Assembly (NCBI GenBank): GCA_947450095.1
Contig: CANFUF010000014.1
Span: 1-43,140, forward strand
Length of the DNA stretch: 43,140 bases
Source of the DNA: Roseiflexaceae bacterium
Lineage (GTDB): Bacteria; Chloroflexota; Chloroflexia; Chloroflexales; Roseiflexaceae
Direction: 5' to 3'
How positions within the stretch are numbered: position 1 is the first letter of the stretch; each line of letters starts with the position of its first letter. Both the position numbers and the translations under genes were made by a program. Under the pieces are notes generated by a model. That model saw only the letters and a list, made by a program, of their open reading frames with translations, was not told the DNA's origin and did not search any database. Shown here one piece after another: positions 16,955 through 24,739 of this stretch.

Positions 16955-18337
16955 TTAATCTTGCCAAAACGGCGCAACCCAGCCCCGTTGCGTCAATACC
17001 GCCCGTAATTCGAGCATGGCGGTGTAGGTGGGGAGCACATAGACCACGTGGCCGGCCTCAGTGGCCGCCAAGGTGGCATCCAACGCGTCAGCGATGCGAT
17101 CGATGCGCGTAATCTGCTGGCGATCAACGCCGGCATACTGCATGCGCACCTGCATATCGGCGGCACGAGTACCACTCACGATAATCTGTTGGGTGGTGCC
17201 AGATAGCCGCTCAAAATCGGCATCCCACAACCACGACACGTCGGTACCATCGGCATCGCGATCGTTGATGATAATCAACAAGCGCACCGGGGCGGCCCAG
17301 GCATCCACCAGCATGCGGATGGTTTCACTGGCGCCCACAGGGTTTTTAATCAGTGCCATCACCAATTGATGATTACCCGCCGTAATCACCTCGTAGCGCC
17401 CAAAGGCGGCCTGCATCTGCGCCAAGGCTGCCGCCACCACCGGCGCTACCCCCAATTGATCGGCGCTAGCATAGGTCGCCAAGGCATTGGTGGCATTATA
17501 CAAGCCCGGCAAGGGCACCTGGAGCGTGCAGGAGGCATTGGGCGTGCGCACGGTGACGTGAGAGCCCACTAGTCCCTGGGCGGTCACCTGAGTGAGCGCA
17601 TAGGCCGGCTGTGGCCGGGCGAAATCACAGTTGGGGCAGTGATAATGCCCGATATGCGCATAAAACCGCGCCGTATAGACCAGTGCCGCCCCACAGCGAC
17701 AAAACCCGGCATCGGCGAGGTGCGCCACGTTATCGCGGGCACTGGTGACATCGTCGTTGCCATAACCCACGGTGCGGCACGTCAGACTGTTGGCCAAGCG
17801 TGCCAATGACGGGTCGTCAGCATGATAGAGCACGACGGTGCTGGCAGGGAGGGTGCGCAAGGCCGTCGCCCAGTTATTGGCGATGGTGTCGACTTCGCCA
17901 TAACGGTCGAGTTGATCGCGGAACAAATTATGGAGTACCACCAGCCGCGGTTGCGTTTCGCGCACGATTTGGGGCAAGGCGGCTTCGTCGCATTCAAACA
18001 ACGCCACATCATAGGCGACGCGCCCACGCCAATCTGCCCCCATCAAGACGGTGGCGGTGACGCCCGACGTCAAATTTGCCCCCGAGCGGTTGTGGAGCAC
18101 CCGCCACCCGGCAGCCGTCAGGCTATCGGCAATCATGCGGGTGGTAGTAGTTTTGCCGTTGGTACCGGCCACACAAATCACCCCACGCGGCAATTGCCGC
18201 GTCAGGTGGGTCAACACATCTGGCGCCACGCGCCGGGCAATCACCCCAGGCATGGTGGTACCGCCACCACGCCCCAACAATCGGCTCAACAACCCGGCTA
18301 GCCGCCCCAACCAAATCGCCACCACGTCACGCATCAC
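16955..18337 (-). CDS. murT: Mur ligase MurT (lipid II isoglutaminyl synthase subunit)
   Basis: A 460-residue Mur-ligase-like protein matching MurT, which with the glutaminase GatD amidates the D-Glu of lipid II. The ATP-binding loop AGTNGKTTTT is near residues 57-66. A four-Cys zinc ribbon (CRCG, then HCPNC) is inserted near 213-240, a MurT hallmark. The C-terminal DUF1727-type domain carries NDRDADGTDVSWLWDADFE. The frame starts at GTG 18337, with ATG at 18334 as an alternative; AAGGG lies seven bases before the GTG. GatD is normally adjacent but no GATase-like gene occurs anywhere in this window; the next gene is argS. Confidence 0.93.
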   Translation of the reverse strand: MMRDVVAIWLGRLAGLLSRLLGRGGGTTMPGVIARRVAPDVLTHLTRQLPRGVICVAGTNGKTTTTRMIADSLTAAGWRVLHNRSGANLTSGVTATVLMGADWRGRVAYDVALFECDEAALPQIVRETQPRLVVLHNLFRDQLDRYGEVDTIANNWATALRTLPASTVVLYHADDPSLARLANSLTCRTVGYGNDDVTSARDNVAHLADAGFCRCGAALVYTARFYAHIGHYHCPNCDFARPQPAYALTQVTAQGLVGSHVTVRTPNASCTLQVPLPGLYNATNALATYASADQLGVAPVVAAALAQMQAAFGRYEVITAGNHQLVMALIKNPVGASETIRMLVDAWAAPVRLLIIINDRDADGTDVSWLWDADFERLSGTTQQIIVSGTRAADMQVRMQYAGVDRQQITRIDRIADALDATLAATEAGHVVYVLPTYTAMLELRAVLTQRGWVAPFWQD

Positions 18338-18370
18338 ACCGACACCCTTCGCTTATCGCGTTCTGTGGGT

Positions 18371-18376
18371 ATTATA
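18371..18376 (-). promoter_or_regulatory. -10 box of murT
   Basis: TATAAT on the minus strand lies 33 bases before the murT GTG. The -35 region contains TGTCGC 16 bases upstream, which matches the consensus poorly. Confidence 0.5.
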
Positions 18377-18411
18377 CCGGTTGTGCGTCACTGCGACATG
18401 ACAGTATTTGC

Positions 18412-19104
18412 TCAGACCCGCCGCACAAAGGCACCCGTCCATTCGGGTACAATCGCCGTGCCATCGGGTTGGAGCGTGCCGGTGAGGGTCATCCCAAAGA
18501 AAAATTCGGTTAATTCGGCAGCTTCACGAGTAGACGCAAAGCAATAATCGGTACTCACTGGCGTGCAGACAAAGCCAAATTCTTTTTCAAACAAGGCATA
18601 ACACTCTGCCAGCGCTGCGGTGGGGGGGGCTGGGTGGTCAGCGCCGGATCCGAGGGTTTCGAAAATAATCGCCACGCCACCGGGACGCAATACCCGGAGC
18701 ATTTCGCCGATAGCGGCTCGTACGTCGGCCTGCCAGGCTCCGGGAATCCACTCGGTGGCATGCCCAAAGCTCCAGCCGGCGGTGACGAGATCGACACAGG
18801 CATCGGGCAACGGTAAATCACGATTATCGGCTGTCACAAAGGTGGTGGTAGCCGGCAAGATTTGCCTGGCCACCGCCAACATGGCCGGCGCCCGGTCGCT
18901 GACGGTCAAGTGGCGTACATGGGGTGCCAGCAAGGCGGCCACTCGCCCAGTGCCACAGCCCATGTCGAGGGCATCGACGTGGGCGAGGTCACAGTGGCGG
19001 CGGATTTCATAGAGCAGATTGCCTTGATAATCCTCACGCGAGACCAGTTGGTGATAGCGCTGGGCATGTGATTCATCTTGATAGATATCACGGTAATCAG
19101 GCAT
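18412..19104 (-). CDS. Class I SAM-dependent methyltransferase
   Basis: A 230-residue methyltransferase with a Rossmann-like fold. Motif I is ALDMGCGTGRVAALL near residue 45-59, the acidic end of the next strand is in LTVSDRAPAML, and the post-motif LRPGGVAIIFETLGSG is typical of the UbiE/YcgJ-like group. The substrate is unknown. The start at ATG 19104 overlaps the stop of the upstream gene by eight bases, indicating coupling; a GTG at 19119 is possible. It is the last gene of the rubrerythrin-like operon. A separate promoter for murT lies just downstream. Confidence 0.88.
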   Translation of the reverse strand: MPDYRDIYQDESHAQRYHQLVSREDYQGNLLYEIRRHCDLAHVDALDMGCGTGRVAALLAPHVRHLTVSDRAPAMLAVARQILPATTTFVTADNRDLPLPDACVDLVTAGWSFGHATEWIPGAWQADVRAAIGEMLRVLRPGGVAIIFETLGSGADHPAPPTAALAECYALFEKEFGFVCTPVSTDYCFASTREAAELTEFFFGMTLTGTLQPDGTAIVPEWTGAFVRRV

Positions 19105-19834
19105 GGGAGTTACTTTCACTGTTTGTCAAAACCAGATCAACCCGTGCCAGCACGCCCACCACGAGATGGAGATGGTCGGGGTGGCATTGCCACACCAACC
19201 CATCGCGGTCAGTAGTGGCACAGCGCGCCAGTACCGCCTGATGCGCCTGTGGCAACAGGGGAATCGTCACGACCACCGCGTCGTTTTCCCCCGCACGCAC
19301 GGCGATAGGGTCGTGCGTGTAGCGTGTTGCTTGGGCCAGCCCTTGCAACAGCGCGCTATCGTCGTCAATCGGGGTGTACTGGAGCGTATGTGAGCCTTGT
19401 ACTTGACTGCGGTACCATTCGGCTTGGCCACGCCCACGCCGGCGGCGCACCATACAGCCTGGGTAGAGCCAGACACCTTGCTGGTCTGCCTGGGTGACAG
19501 TCTCGCACGCCACCACGGCGCGCTGGCGTGGGTCATAGTAGCTCCAGCGCTCGCTGGGATGCCCCAACGGTTGCCAGCGTGGCTCGTCGGCGATGGGAAA
19601 GGGGGCGGGTAATGTTGGCAATGATTCCGTCAATGATTCAATCGTCACCATCACCAGTCCCCGTTCGGCCAAACGAGCCATCAGACCATCACGTCGCCAC
19701 GACGTCATCACAAAGCGGTTGCCCTCGACATCACCTTCACCACGGATAAACGGCCGCACGCGAATGTCGTGCACCATAAAGTGGTTGGGGGCGTATTCTT
19801 CGAGGGCACCGTGGCGCACGTTATTCGCCTTCAT
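19097..19834 (-). CDS. Uncharacterised protein in the rubrerythrin-like operon
   Basis: I do not recognise this 245-residue soluble protein. It has no signal peptide or membrane segment. Visible features are an EGDVEGNRFVMTSWRRDGLMARL stretch near the N terminus, a basic RRRRGRG patch near residue 133, and a His-rich WQCHPDHLHLVVG segment near residue 220. The start codon lies inside the end of the upstream rubrerythrin-like gene (14-base overlap) and the stop overlaps the methyltransferase start by eight bases. This tight packing supports a real gene whose product works with its neighbours. No clear ribosome-binding site is seen, consistent with translational coupling. Confidence 0.72.
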   Translation of the reverse strand: MKANNVRHGALEEYAPNHFMVHDIRVRPFIRGEGDVEGNRFVMTSWRRDGLMARLAERGLVMVTIESLTESLPTLPAPFPIADEPRWQPLGHPSERWSYYDPRQRAVVACETVTQADQQGVWLYPGCMVRRRRGRGQAEWYRSQVQGSHTLQYTPIDDDSALLQGLAQATRYTHDPIAVRAGENDAVVVTIPLLPQAHQAVLARCATTDRDGLVWQCHPDHLHLVVGVLARVDLVLTNSESNSHA

Positions 19835-20828
19835 TCAAACGTTCACCAATCAGGTCAGGGCGATTATCGTCGAGTTGGGCTTTACCACAATTCACCAACA
19901 AATCGTGGCGTTGTTGGGCCATTTCGACCAAATGGGTACGCTCGTGTTGTACCATCCAATTGCCTTGGTGGAGCAAATTAATCTGACCGTACGATACATG
20001 GGTGGCTGGGCGATGCCAAGCAGCGCTGGTCAAGCCGCGCAACGACAGCAAACAATCGCGGCGTGATTCGTGGAAGGCCTCGAGGATAGCATTGATGTCA
20101 CGGTTGCGGTAATGTACCGCCGCATTGAGGCGGGGTGGGTGCGCCGACGGTAATTCGGGGTTATTGGTATCGAGGATCAAGCGCACCCGCTCACAAAACA
20201 CCAAATTCATATCATTGAGGTGCCCGAGTACTTCTTTGAGTGACGGTGCGTTGTCTTTGCCTTCAGAACACAACACTGCTTCATCGAGATCGTGCATCAT
20301 GGCACGGAGCGTCGCTTCGCTATGTTCGAGGGCATGCATGATGGCATGGGGTCCGAGTGTCCCCATCGCTTCGATGACCAAAAACTGTTTGTGGGCTTCG
20401 GGAACGGTATCACAGATAGGACAAGCGCCAATCAGCGTCCCTTCGCGGGTTTCGCCACAGGTAGTGCACACATACAAATCACCCAATTCGTTCGCAAGCA
20501 AGTCACGGCCTTGGGCAATGGCTTGGGCGGCACGACCGAGCAATTCACGCGAACGTTCTGAGGTACCAGTGATACGTTGCATGGCAACGGCTTGGGGTTC
20601 GTCGCCATTCAGTGCTTGGTCGACGTTGCGCGCAGTTGCGCCAACACCATCTACCGCCAAAAAAGCCCGCATGGCCCGGGCGCCACGGGCTTCGCACAAG
20701 GCATCAAAGAGGCGCGCGATGTTAAACCGGCGCTCGTGGCGAGCCTTGGCAGCCCACGCCCGATACGCGACGTGCCCCATACTGGCACTAGTGAAGAGTT
20801 GATGCAACTCTTGTTCCGACATGTTCAT
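19821..20828 (-). CDS. Rubrerythrin-like and DinB-like fusion protein
   Basis: A 335-residue protein with three parts. Residues about 5-125 resemble a ferritin-like rubrerythrin helical domain (AYRAWAAKARHERRFNIARLFDAL), but several expected di-iron ligands look replaced: the usual E..H pair reads E.RG, and the second E..H is absent. Residues about 122-150 form a rubredoxin-like knuckle (CTTC and CPIC). Residues about 165-320 resemble a DinB-like four-helix bundle with His in LGHLND and WMVQHERTHL, the usual metal triad positions. The start at ATG 20828 has GAGGA six bases upstream. It leads the operon with the unknown protein and the methyltransferase. The role is unknown; oxidative-stress or thiol-related chemistry is a guess. 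Confidence 0.75.
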   Translation of the reverse strand: MNMSEQELHQLFTSASMGHVAYRAWAAKARHERRFNIARLFDALCEARGARAMRAFLAVDGVGATARNVDQALNGDEPQAVAMQRITGTSERSRELLGRAAQAIAQGRDLLANELGDLYVCTTCGETREGTLIGACPICDTVPEAHKQFLVIEAMGTLGPHAIMHALEHSEATLRAMMHDLDEAVLCSEGKDNAPSLKEVLGHLNDMNLVFCERVRLILDTNNPELPSAHPPRLNAAVHYRNRDINAILEAFHESRRDCLLSLRGLTSAAWHRPATHVSYGQINLLHQGNWMVQHERTHLVEMAQQRHDLLVNCGKAQLDDNRPDLIGERLNEGE

Positions 20829-20895
20829 GATCATTCCTCAGCAACATCTCACAAAAAAATGGGTACGACGGTGTCGCATCATTGCGCCTCCATAC

Positions 20896-20921
20896 TATAA
20901 TAGGATAATCACATTCTGTGA
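20896..20921. promoter_or_regulatory. Divergent promoter region with TCACA-TTC-TGTGA palindrome
   Basis: TATAAT at 20896-20901 on the plus strand fits a promoter for the exopolysaccharide operon, whose GTG is at 20941. A perfect TCACA/TGTGA inverted repeat with a three-base spacer at 20909-20921 lies just downstream of this -10 box, over the likely start of transcription. The minus-strand operon starts at 20828, so one regulator could act on both. No regulator gene is adjacent. Confidence 0.45.
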
Positions 20922-20940
20922 ATAGGCAAATGGAAAATAC

Positions 20941-22035
20941 GTGCGTACGGTTTTTGTACATGATTACCTCAATCAATACGGTGGCGCTGAACGAGTGCTC
21001 GAAGCACTCCACGACTTAACGCCCAGCGCCCCTGTCTATACCTCCATCTATGCCAGCGAAGCAATGCCCACCAGCTACCGGCAATGGGACATCCACACAT
21101 CGTGGATGCAACACTTGCCCGCCTGGCGCCGCTTCTTCCGCCACTACTTCTTTCTCTACCCATGGGCTTTTGAATCCTTCGACCTAAACGACTACGACGT
21201 CATCATCAGTAGCAGTAGCGCCTACGCCAAAGGAGTCATCCCACGGCCTGACGCCATCCACATCTGCTATTGCCATACCCCAATGCGTTTTGCATGGCAA
21301 ACAGACAATTATGTCGCCCGCGAAAACATCCGCGGCATCACCCGCACCGTCATGCAATTTCTGCTGGGGTTTGTCCGGCGCTGGGATGTCCGAAGTAGTA
21401 GGCGTGTGACCCATTTCGTGGCCAATTCACAAGTCGTCGCCGCCCGCATCAAAGAATTCTATCAACGCGACGCCGTAGTCATCCCACCACCGGTCGATTT
21501 GCCCCCCGTCAATCAGCAACCAGCCGGTGATTATCTGCTGACTGGTGGCCGGTTGGTGCCCTACAAGCGAATCGATTTGGCCGTCCAAGCTTGTACGGCA
21601 CTGAATGTTCCCTTGGTGGTGTTTGGCGACGGGCGTGACTTGGCGGCCCTCAAAGCCATCGCCGGCCCCAGTGTGCGTTTTGTGGGGCGTGTCAGTGATG
21701 CCGAACGCTTGGCGTTGTTCAACGGCTGTCGGGCCTTTTTGTTCCCCGGCGAAGAAGATTTTGGCATCACGCCCCTCGAAGCAATGGCGGCCGGGCGCCC
21801 CGTGGTGGCATACCGGGCGGGCGGCGCACTCGACACGGTGATTGATGGCACCACGGGCATTTTTTTTGACCAACAAACTATACCAGCACTGCAACAGGCA
21901 ATCACTACATTAGCCAGTCAAGCATGGGACGCCCACGCCATTCGTACTCATGCCGAATACTTTGGGCGGGAGCGCTTTATGGAACGCATGCAGGCCCTCA
22001 TCGCTCGCTATACTCAAGAGGTGCACCATGGCTGA
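20941..22035 (+). CDS. Family 4 glycosyltransferase (WbaZ-like)
   Basis: A 364-residue GT-B fold glycosyltransferase. The N-terminal half starts with VFVHDYLNQYGGAERVLEAL and contains YCHTPMRFAW near residue 105. The C-terminal half has the GGRLVPYKRIDLAV motif and EEDFGITPLEAMAAGRPVVAYRAGG, the E-x7-E donor-binding motif. It would transfer a sugar, often mannose, to a lipid-linked or growing exopolysaccharide unit at the cytoplasmic membrane. The start is GTG with GGAAAA upstream. It leads a five-gene operon; the next gene overlaps it by eight bases. Confidence 0.93.
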   Translation: MRTVFVHDYLNQYGGAERVLEALHDLTPSAPVYTSIYASEAMPTSYRQWDIHTSWMQHLPAWRRFFRHYFFLYPWAFESFDLNDYDVIISSSSAYAKGVIPRPDAIHICYCHTPMRFAWQTDNYVARENIRGITRTVMQFLLGFVRRWDVRSSRRVTHFVANSQVVAARIKEFYQRDAVVIPPPVDLPPVNQQPAGDYLLTGGRLVPYKRIDLAVQACTALNVPLVVFGDGRDLAALKAIAGPSVRFVGRVSDAERLALFNGCRAFLFPGEEDFGITPLEAMAAGRPVVAYRAGGALDTVIDGTTGIFFDQQTIPALQQAITTLASQAWDAHAIRTHAEYFGRERFMERMQALIARYTQEVHHG

Positions 22036-22594
22036 TTTCACTCGACTGCTCGCGGTAATGCGTTACCGTTGGTGGTACCTCCTCATCCCCGCCGTGGTAC
22101 TCGCCGGCAGTGCCTTTGCCCAACAATACTTCCAACCTCGCCGTGTCGCAGTGTCAATAGATGTGTCACTCACCAGCCACGCCCCCATGAACGACACCGG
22201 TGATACCTTGGCCTATGACTTCCCCGCCATTAGTCGCGGTGACGACTATCGCCAACGAGTGGTAGCACTCATCACCCCACCAATCACCACAGACACGCTG
22301 GCAGGCATGCTCGATGTGCGCAACAACGACCGCGTCGTCACGATTACCGCCAGTGGCGCCGATGGGAGTCAATTGGTGGCAATTCGCGACGCCGCACTTG
22401 CAGTCTTGGTGCGTGATGGTACACTGCTATGGGGCAAAACTGGCAGCGATACCGCCGTCAACGTGATGGTTTTGCACAAAAACAATACACCCCAACCGCA
22501 ATCCATCTATGCAACATTGATTGCCACCATGCTACTCCGTGGCTTGGCAGGGGCATTACTCGGGTTACTCGTGGCTGCTCGTCGCATCCGATAA
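22028..22594 (+). CDS. Short Wzz-like membrane protein of the exopolysaccharide operon
   Basis: A 188-residue protein with two transmembrane helices, one after the RWWYLL start (about residues 14-32) and one near the C terminus (LLRGLAGALLGLLVAARRIR). The roughly 120 residues between them would lie outside the membrane. This topology resembles chain-length determinant (Wzz/YveK) proteins, but the extracytoplasmic part is shorter than usual and lacks a long coiled coil. I therefore treat it as Wzz-like rather than a firm Wzz. The start at ATG 22028 is inside the end of the glycosyltransferase gene, preceded by AAGAGGTG. It is followed 11 bases later by a better Wzz homologue. Confidence 0.72.
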   Translation: MADFTRLLAVMRYRWWYLLIPAVVLAGSAFAQQYFQPRRVAVSIDVSLTSHAPMNDTGDTLAYDFPAISRGDDYRQRVVALITPPITTDTLAGMLDVRNNDRVVTITASGADGSQLVAIRDAALAVLVRDGTLLWGKTGSDTAVNVMVLHKNNTPQPQSIYATLIATMLLRGLAGALLGLLVAARRIR

Positions 22595-22605
22595 GGACTT
22601 TACTT

Positions 22606-23298
22606 ATGCGCATGACTGAATACCTCCGCATTATGCGGCGCCGTTGGTTGGCGATTGTTTTGGCGATGGTGCTTACCGCCGTCGCCGCCTATGTCTTTAG
22701 CAAACTCCAAGAGCCACTATTTCGCTCTGAAGCCAGCTATCTGGTCGTCCCCAATCGTAACGACAACGGCTTGTCCATCGTGTTGACCAACAACATGAAC
22801 AGCTACAAGCAGTTGGCGTTGGCCCGCCCCCAAATCGAAAAACTCAGCGCCCAGCTCCAGCTCGACCGCACCCCCGAATGGTTGCTCGAGCACATTGCCA
22901 TCCAAGCCAATGCCGATGACCGCAAAATGATTGTCCAAGTCGATTACCCCGACGTCGACATGGCGCCCCGTTTGGCTAATGCCGTGGGCGAAAACATGGC
23001 GGCCTTGGTTAGCTCACTCAACGACGGGCTCGAAGGCACCGACAAAATCAATATGCGCGTCACGACGCCTGCCACGCCTCCCATCCTCTACCGCCCCCAA
23101 ACCAAAATCAACGTGGCGGCTGGAGCATTTCTTGGCTTGATTATTGGCTTTTTGCTGGCCTTTGTGCTGGAAGCACTCGACGATACCCTCAAAACCCCCG
23201 ATGACGTCGAACAACATGTCGGTCTGACGGTCGTCGGCGCCATCCCTGCCAGCAACCCCAACAGTGACCGGCGCACACCAGCAAGGAAGCAATTATGA
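22606..23298 (+). CDS. Wzz/YveK-type chain-length determinant protein
   Basis: A 230-residue membrane protein with an N-terminal helix after RIMRRRWLAIVLAMVLTAVA and a C-terminal helix (AAGAFLGLIIGFLLAFVLEAL). The latter is followed by a short cytoplasmic tail containing DDTLKTPDDVEQHVGLTVVGAIP, the family signature that contacts the partner kinase. It sets polysaccharide chain length and stimulates the kinase. The P.PPILYRPQTK.N segment before the second helix is the conserved Pro-rich motif. AAGGAC lies about eight bases before ATG 22606. It overlaps the kinase gene by four bases (ATGA). Confidence 0.9.
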   Translation: MRMTEYLRIMRRRWLAIVLAMVLTAVAAYVFSKLQEPLFRSEASYLVVPNRNDNGLSIVLTNNMNSYKQLALARPQIEKLSAQLQLDRTPEWLLEHIAIQANADDRKMIVQVDYPDVDMAPRLANAVGENMAALVSSLNDGLEGTDKINMRVTTPATPPILYRPQTKINVAAGAFLGLIIGFLLAFVLEALDDTLKTPDDVEQHVGLTVVGAIPASNPNSDRRTPARKQL

Positions 23299-23972
23299 CC
23301 AATCCTGTGGCAGCCAGCCCTACATCAACCCTCGTCGCATTGAGCGCCCCCCAATCTGCGGCAGCCGAGGCCTTCCGCAGCCTGCGCACCAACATCCAAT
23401 TTGCCAGCCTCGACCACACCTTGCAACTGATTACGATTACCAGCGCCGGGATCGACGAAGGCAAATCACTCGTCGCCGCCAATTTGGCCATCACCATGGC
23501 CCAAGCCGAACAACGGGTCATCTTGGTTGATTGTGATTTGCGCCGCCCTGCCTTGCACAGCTTGTTTGGGGTCAGCAACGACACCGGGCTGACCAGCATG
23601 TTGTTTGCCAACGCAGGCGACGCCCCGCCGCTCCAAGCCACTAGTGTGCCAGGCTTACAATTGCTGGCCAGTGGCCCGTTGCCCCCCCGCCCTGCCGACA
23701 TCCTCGGCTCACGGCGCATGGGTGAGATTTTGCAGGCGCTCCGGGGCTTGGCCGATGTCATCATCATCGACACTCCACCCGTCTTGGCCGTCAGCGACGC
23801 TGTGGTGCTGGCCCCCCGCATCGATGGGGTGATTCTGGTGATGCAGGCCGGACGCACCCGCCGTGAGCCGGCCAAACAAGCCCGGATTGTGCTCGAAAAA
23901 GCCAAAGCCCACATCGTCGGCGTCGTCCTCAACGATGCCGAAATGACCCAGTCCTCCGGCTATTACGGATAA
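23295..23972 (+). CDS. BY-kinase (CpsD/YwqD-type tyrosine autokinase)
   Basis: A 225-residue cytoplasmic ATPase domain of the bacterial tyrosine kinase family. The deviant Walker A is SAGIDEGKSLVAANLA near residue 50-65, the Walker A' is VILVDCDLRRPALH near 75-88, and Walker B is VIIIDTPPVL near 155. The C-terminal tail ends SSGYYG, supplying only two clustered Tyr where many relatives have longer clusters. It would act with the preceding Wzz homologue to control polysaccharide polymerisation and export. The separate kinase and adaptor follow the Firmicutes-like split arrangement. Confidence 0.93.
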   Translation: MTNPVAASPTSTLVALSAPQSAAAEAFRSLRTNIQFASLDHTLQLITITSAGIDEGKSLVAANLAITMAQAEQRVILVDCDLRRPALHSLFGVSNDTGLTSMLFANAGDAPPLQATSVPGLQLLASGPLPPRPADILGSRRMGEILQALRGLADVIIIDTPPVLAVSDAVVLAPRIDGVILVMQAGRTRREPAKQARIVLEKAKAHIVGVVLNDAEMTQSSGYYG

Positions 23973-23995
23973 TTTTCACGCTACTAAAGGACGTT

Positions 23996-24688
23996 ATGAT
24001 CGACATCCATTGTCATATTTTGCACAATATCGATGACGGTGCCCGCACCGCCGAAATTTCGCTCAACATGGTACGCCAAGCCTATGACGCCGGCGTGCGC
24101 ACCCTCGTCTGTACACCCCACAGCCCCGATTCGAGTGCCTCGCGCCACTACAGCCCGGCCCTCATCCGCGAACGCACTACGGCGCTCCAACAGGCCGCCG
24201 ACCAGGCCGGCATCGCCCTCACCTTGCTACCCGGCACCGAAATCAGCTTTGTGCCCACCGTCCCGCAAAAACTTGCCAGCAAACAGATTTTGAGCCTAGC
24301 CGGCAGTCGCACCGTGCTGATCGAAATGCCGGTGTTTGCCGTCGACCAGCGCTTTTTGCCGGTAGCACAGACCCTGATGGCCGAGGGCTATACCGTGGTG
24401 TTAGCCCACCCCGAGCGCTATATCTACAACGCCCAAGACCTGCAAGACCTAAAGGACATCCACGCCGCCGGCGTGCTCTTTCAAGTCACCGCCATTGCCG
24501 TCGATGAACCCAATAGTCTGACACTGTTTGACCAACAATTGGTCGACATTGTCGCCAGTGACGCCCATAGCGACACCTACCGCCCCACTGCGATGCGCTT
24601 TGCCTATGATTATGTCCAGGGGCGCTTTGGCGCAGCCCTGGCCCAGCAATTATTTGTCACCACTCCCCAAAAACTTATCGCCCAATAA
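23996..24688 (+). CDS. CpsB/YwqE-type PHP tyrosine-protein phosphatase
   Basis: A 230-residue metal-dependent phosphatase of the PHP family that dephosphorylates the BY-kinase. Metal-binding motifs are intact: DIHCHILHNIDDG at the N terminus, CTPHSPD near residue 39, the Glu of PGTEISF near 80, HPERY near 140 and SDAHSD near 183. It follows the kinase by 23 bases with an AAAGGA-like site and is the last gene of the operon, bounded by a terminator. A phosphorylation-dephosphorylation cycle for exopolysaccharide control follows from the known behaviour of these families. Confidence 0.93.
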   Translation: MIDIHCHILHNIDDGARTAEISLNMVRQAYDAGVRTLVCTPHSPDSSASRHYSPALIRERTTALQQAADQAGIALTLLPGTEISFVPTVPQKLASKQILSLAGSRTVLIEMPVFAVDQRFLPVAQTLMAEGYTVVLAHPERYIYNAQDLQDLKDIHAAGVLFQVTAIAVDEPNSLTLFDQQLVDIVASDAHSDTYRPTAMRFAYDYVQGRFGAALAQQLFVTTPQKLIAQ

Positions 24689-24694
24689 AAACCA

Positions 24695-24725
24695 ATCCCC
24701 CTCCGATTATGTGTCGGAGGGGGAT
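24695..24725. terminator. Bidirectional terminator
   Basis: A 12-base-pair stem (24695-24706 with 24714-24725) has a seven-base TTATGTG loop. It lies between the convergent exopolysaccharide operon and nucleotidase gene. An A run before the stem serves as the T tract for the minus strand. Confidence 0.85.
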
Positions 24726-24739
24726 AATTCTATCTTCGC

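Noticed and set aside
20941-22035. murT partner GatD or another amidotransferase within the window
   Set aside because: I looked through all coding regions for a class I glutaminase motif with a Cys nucleophile; none of the proteins fits.
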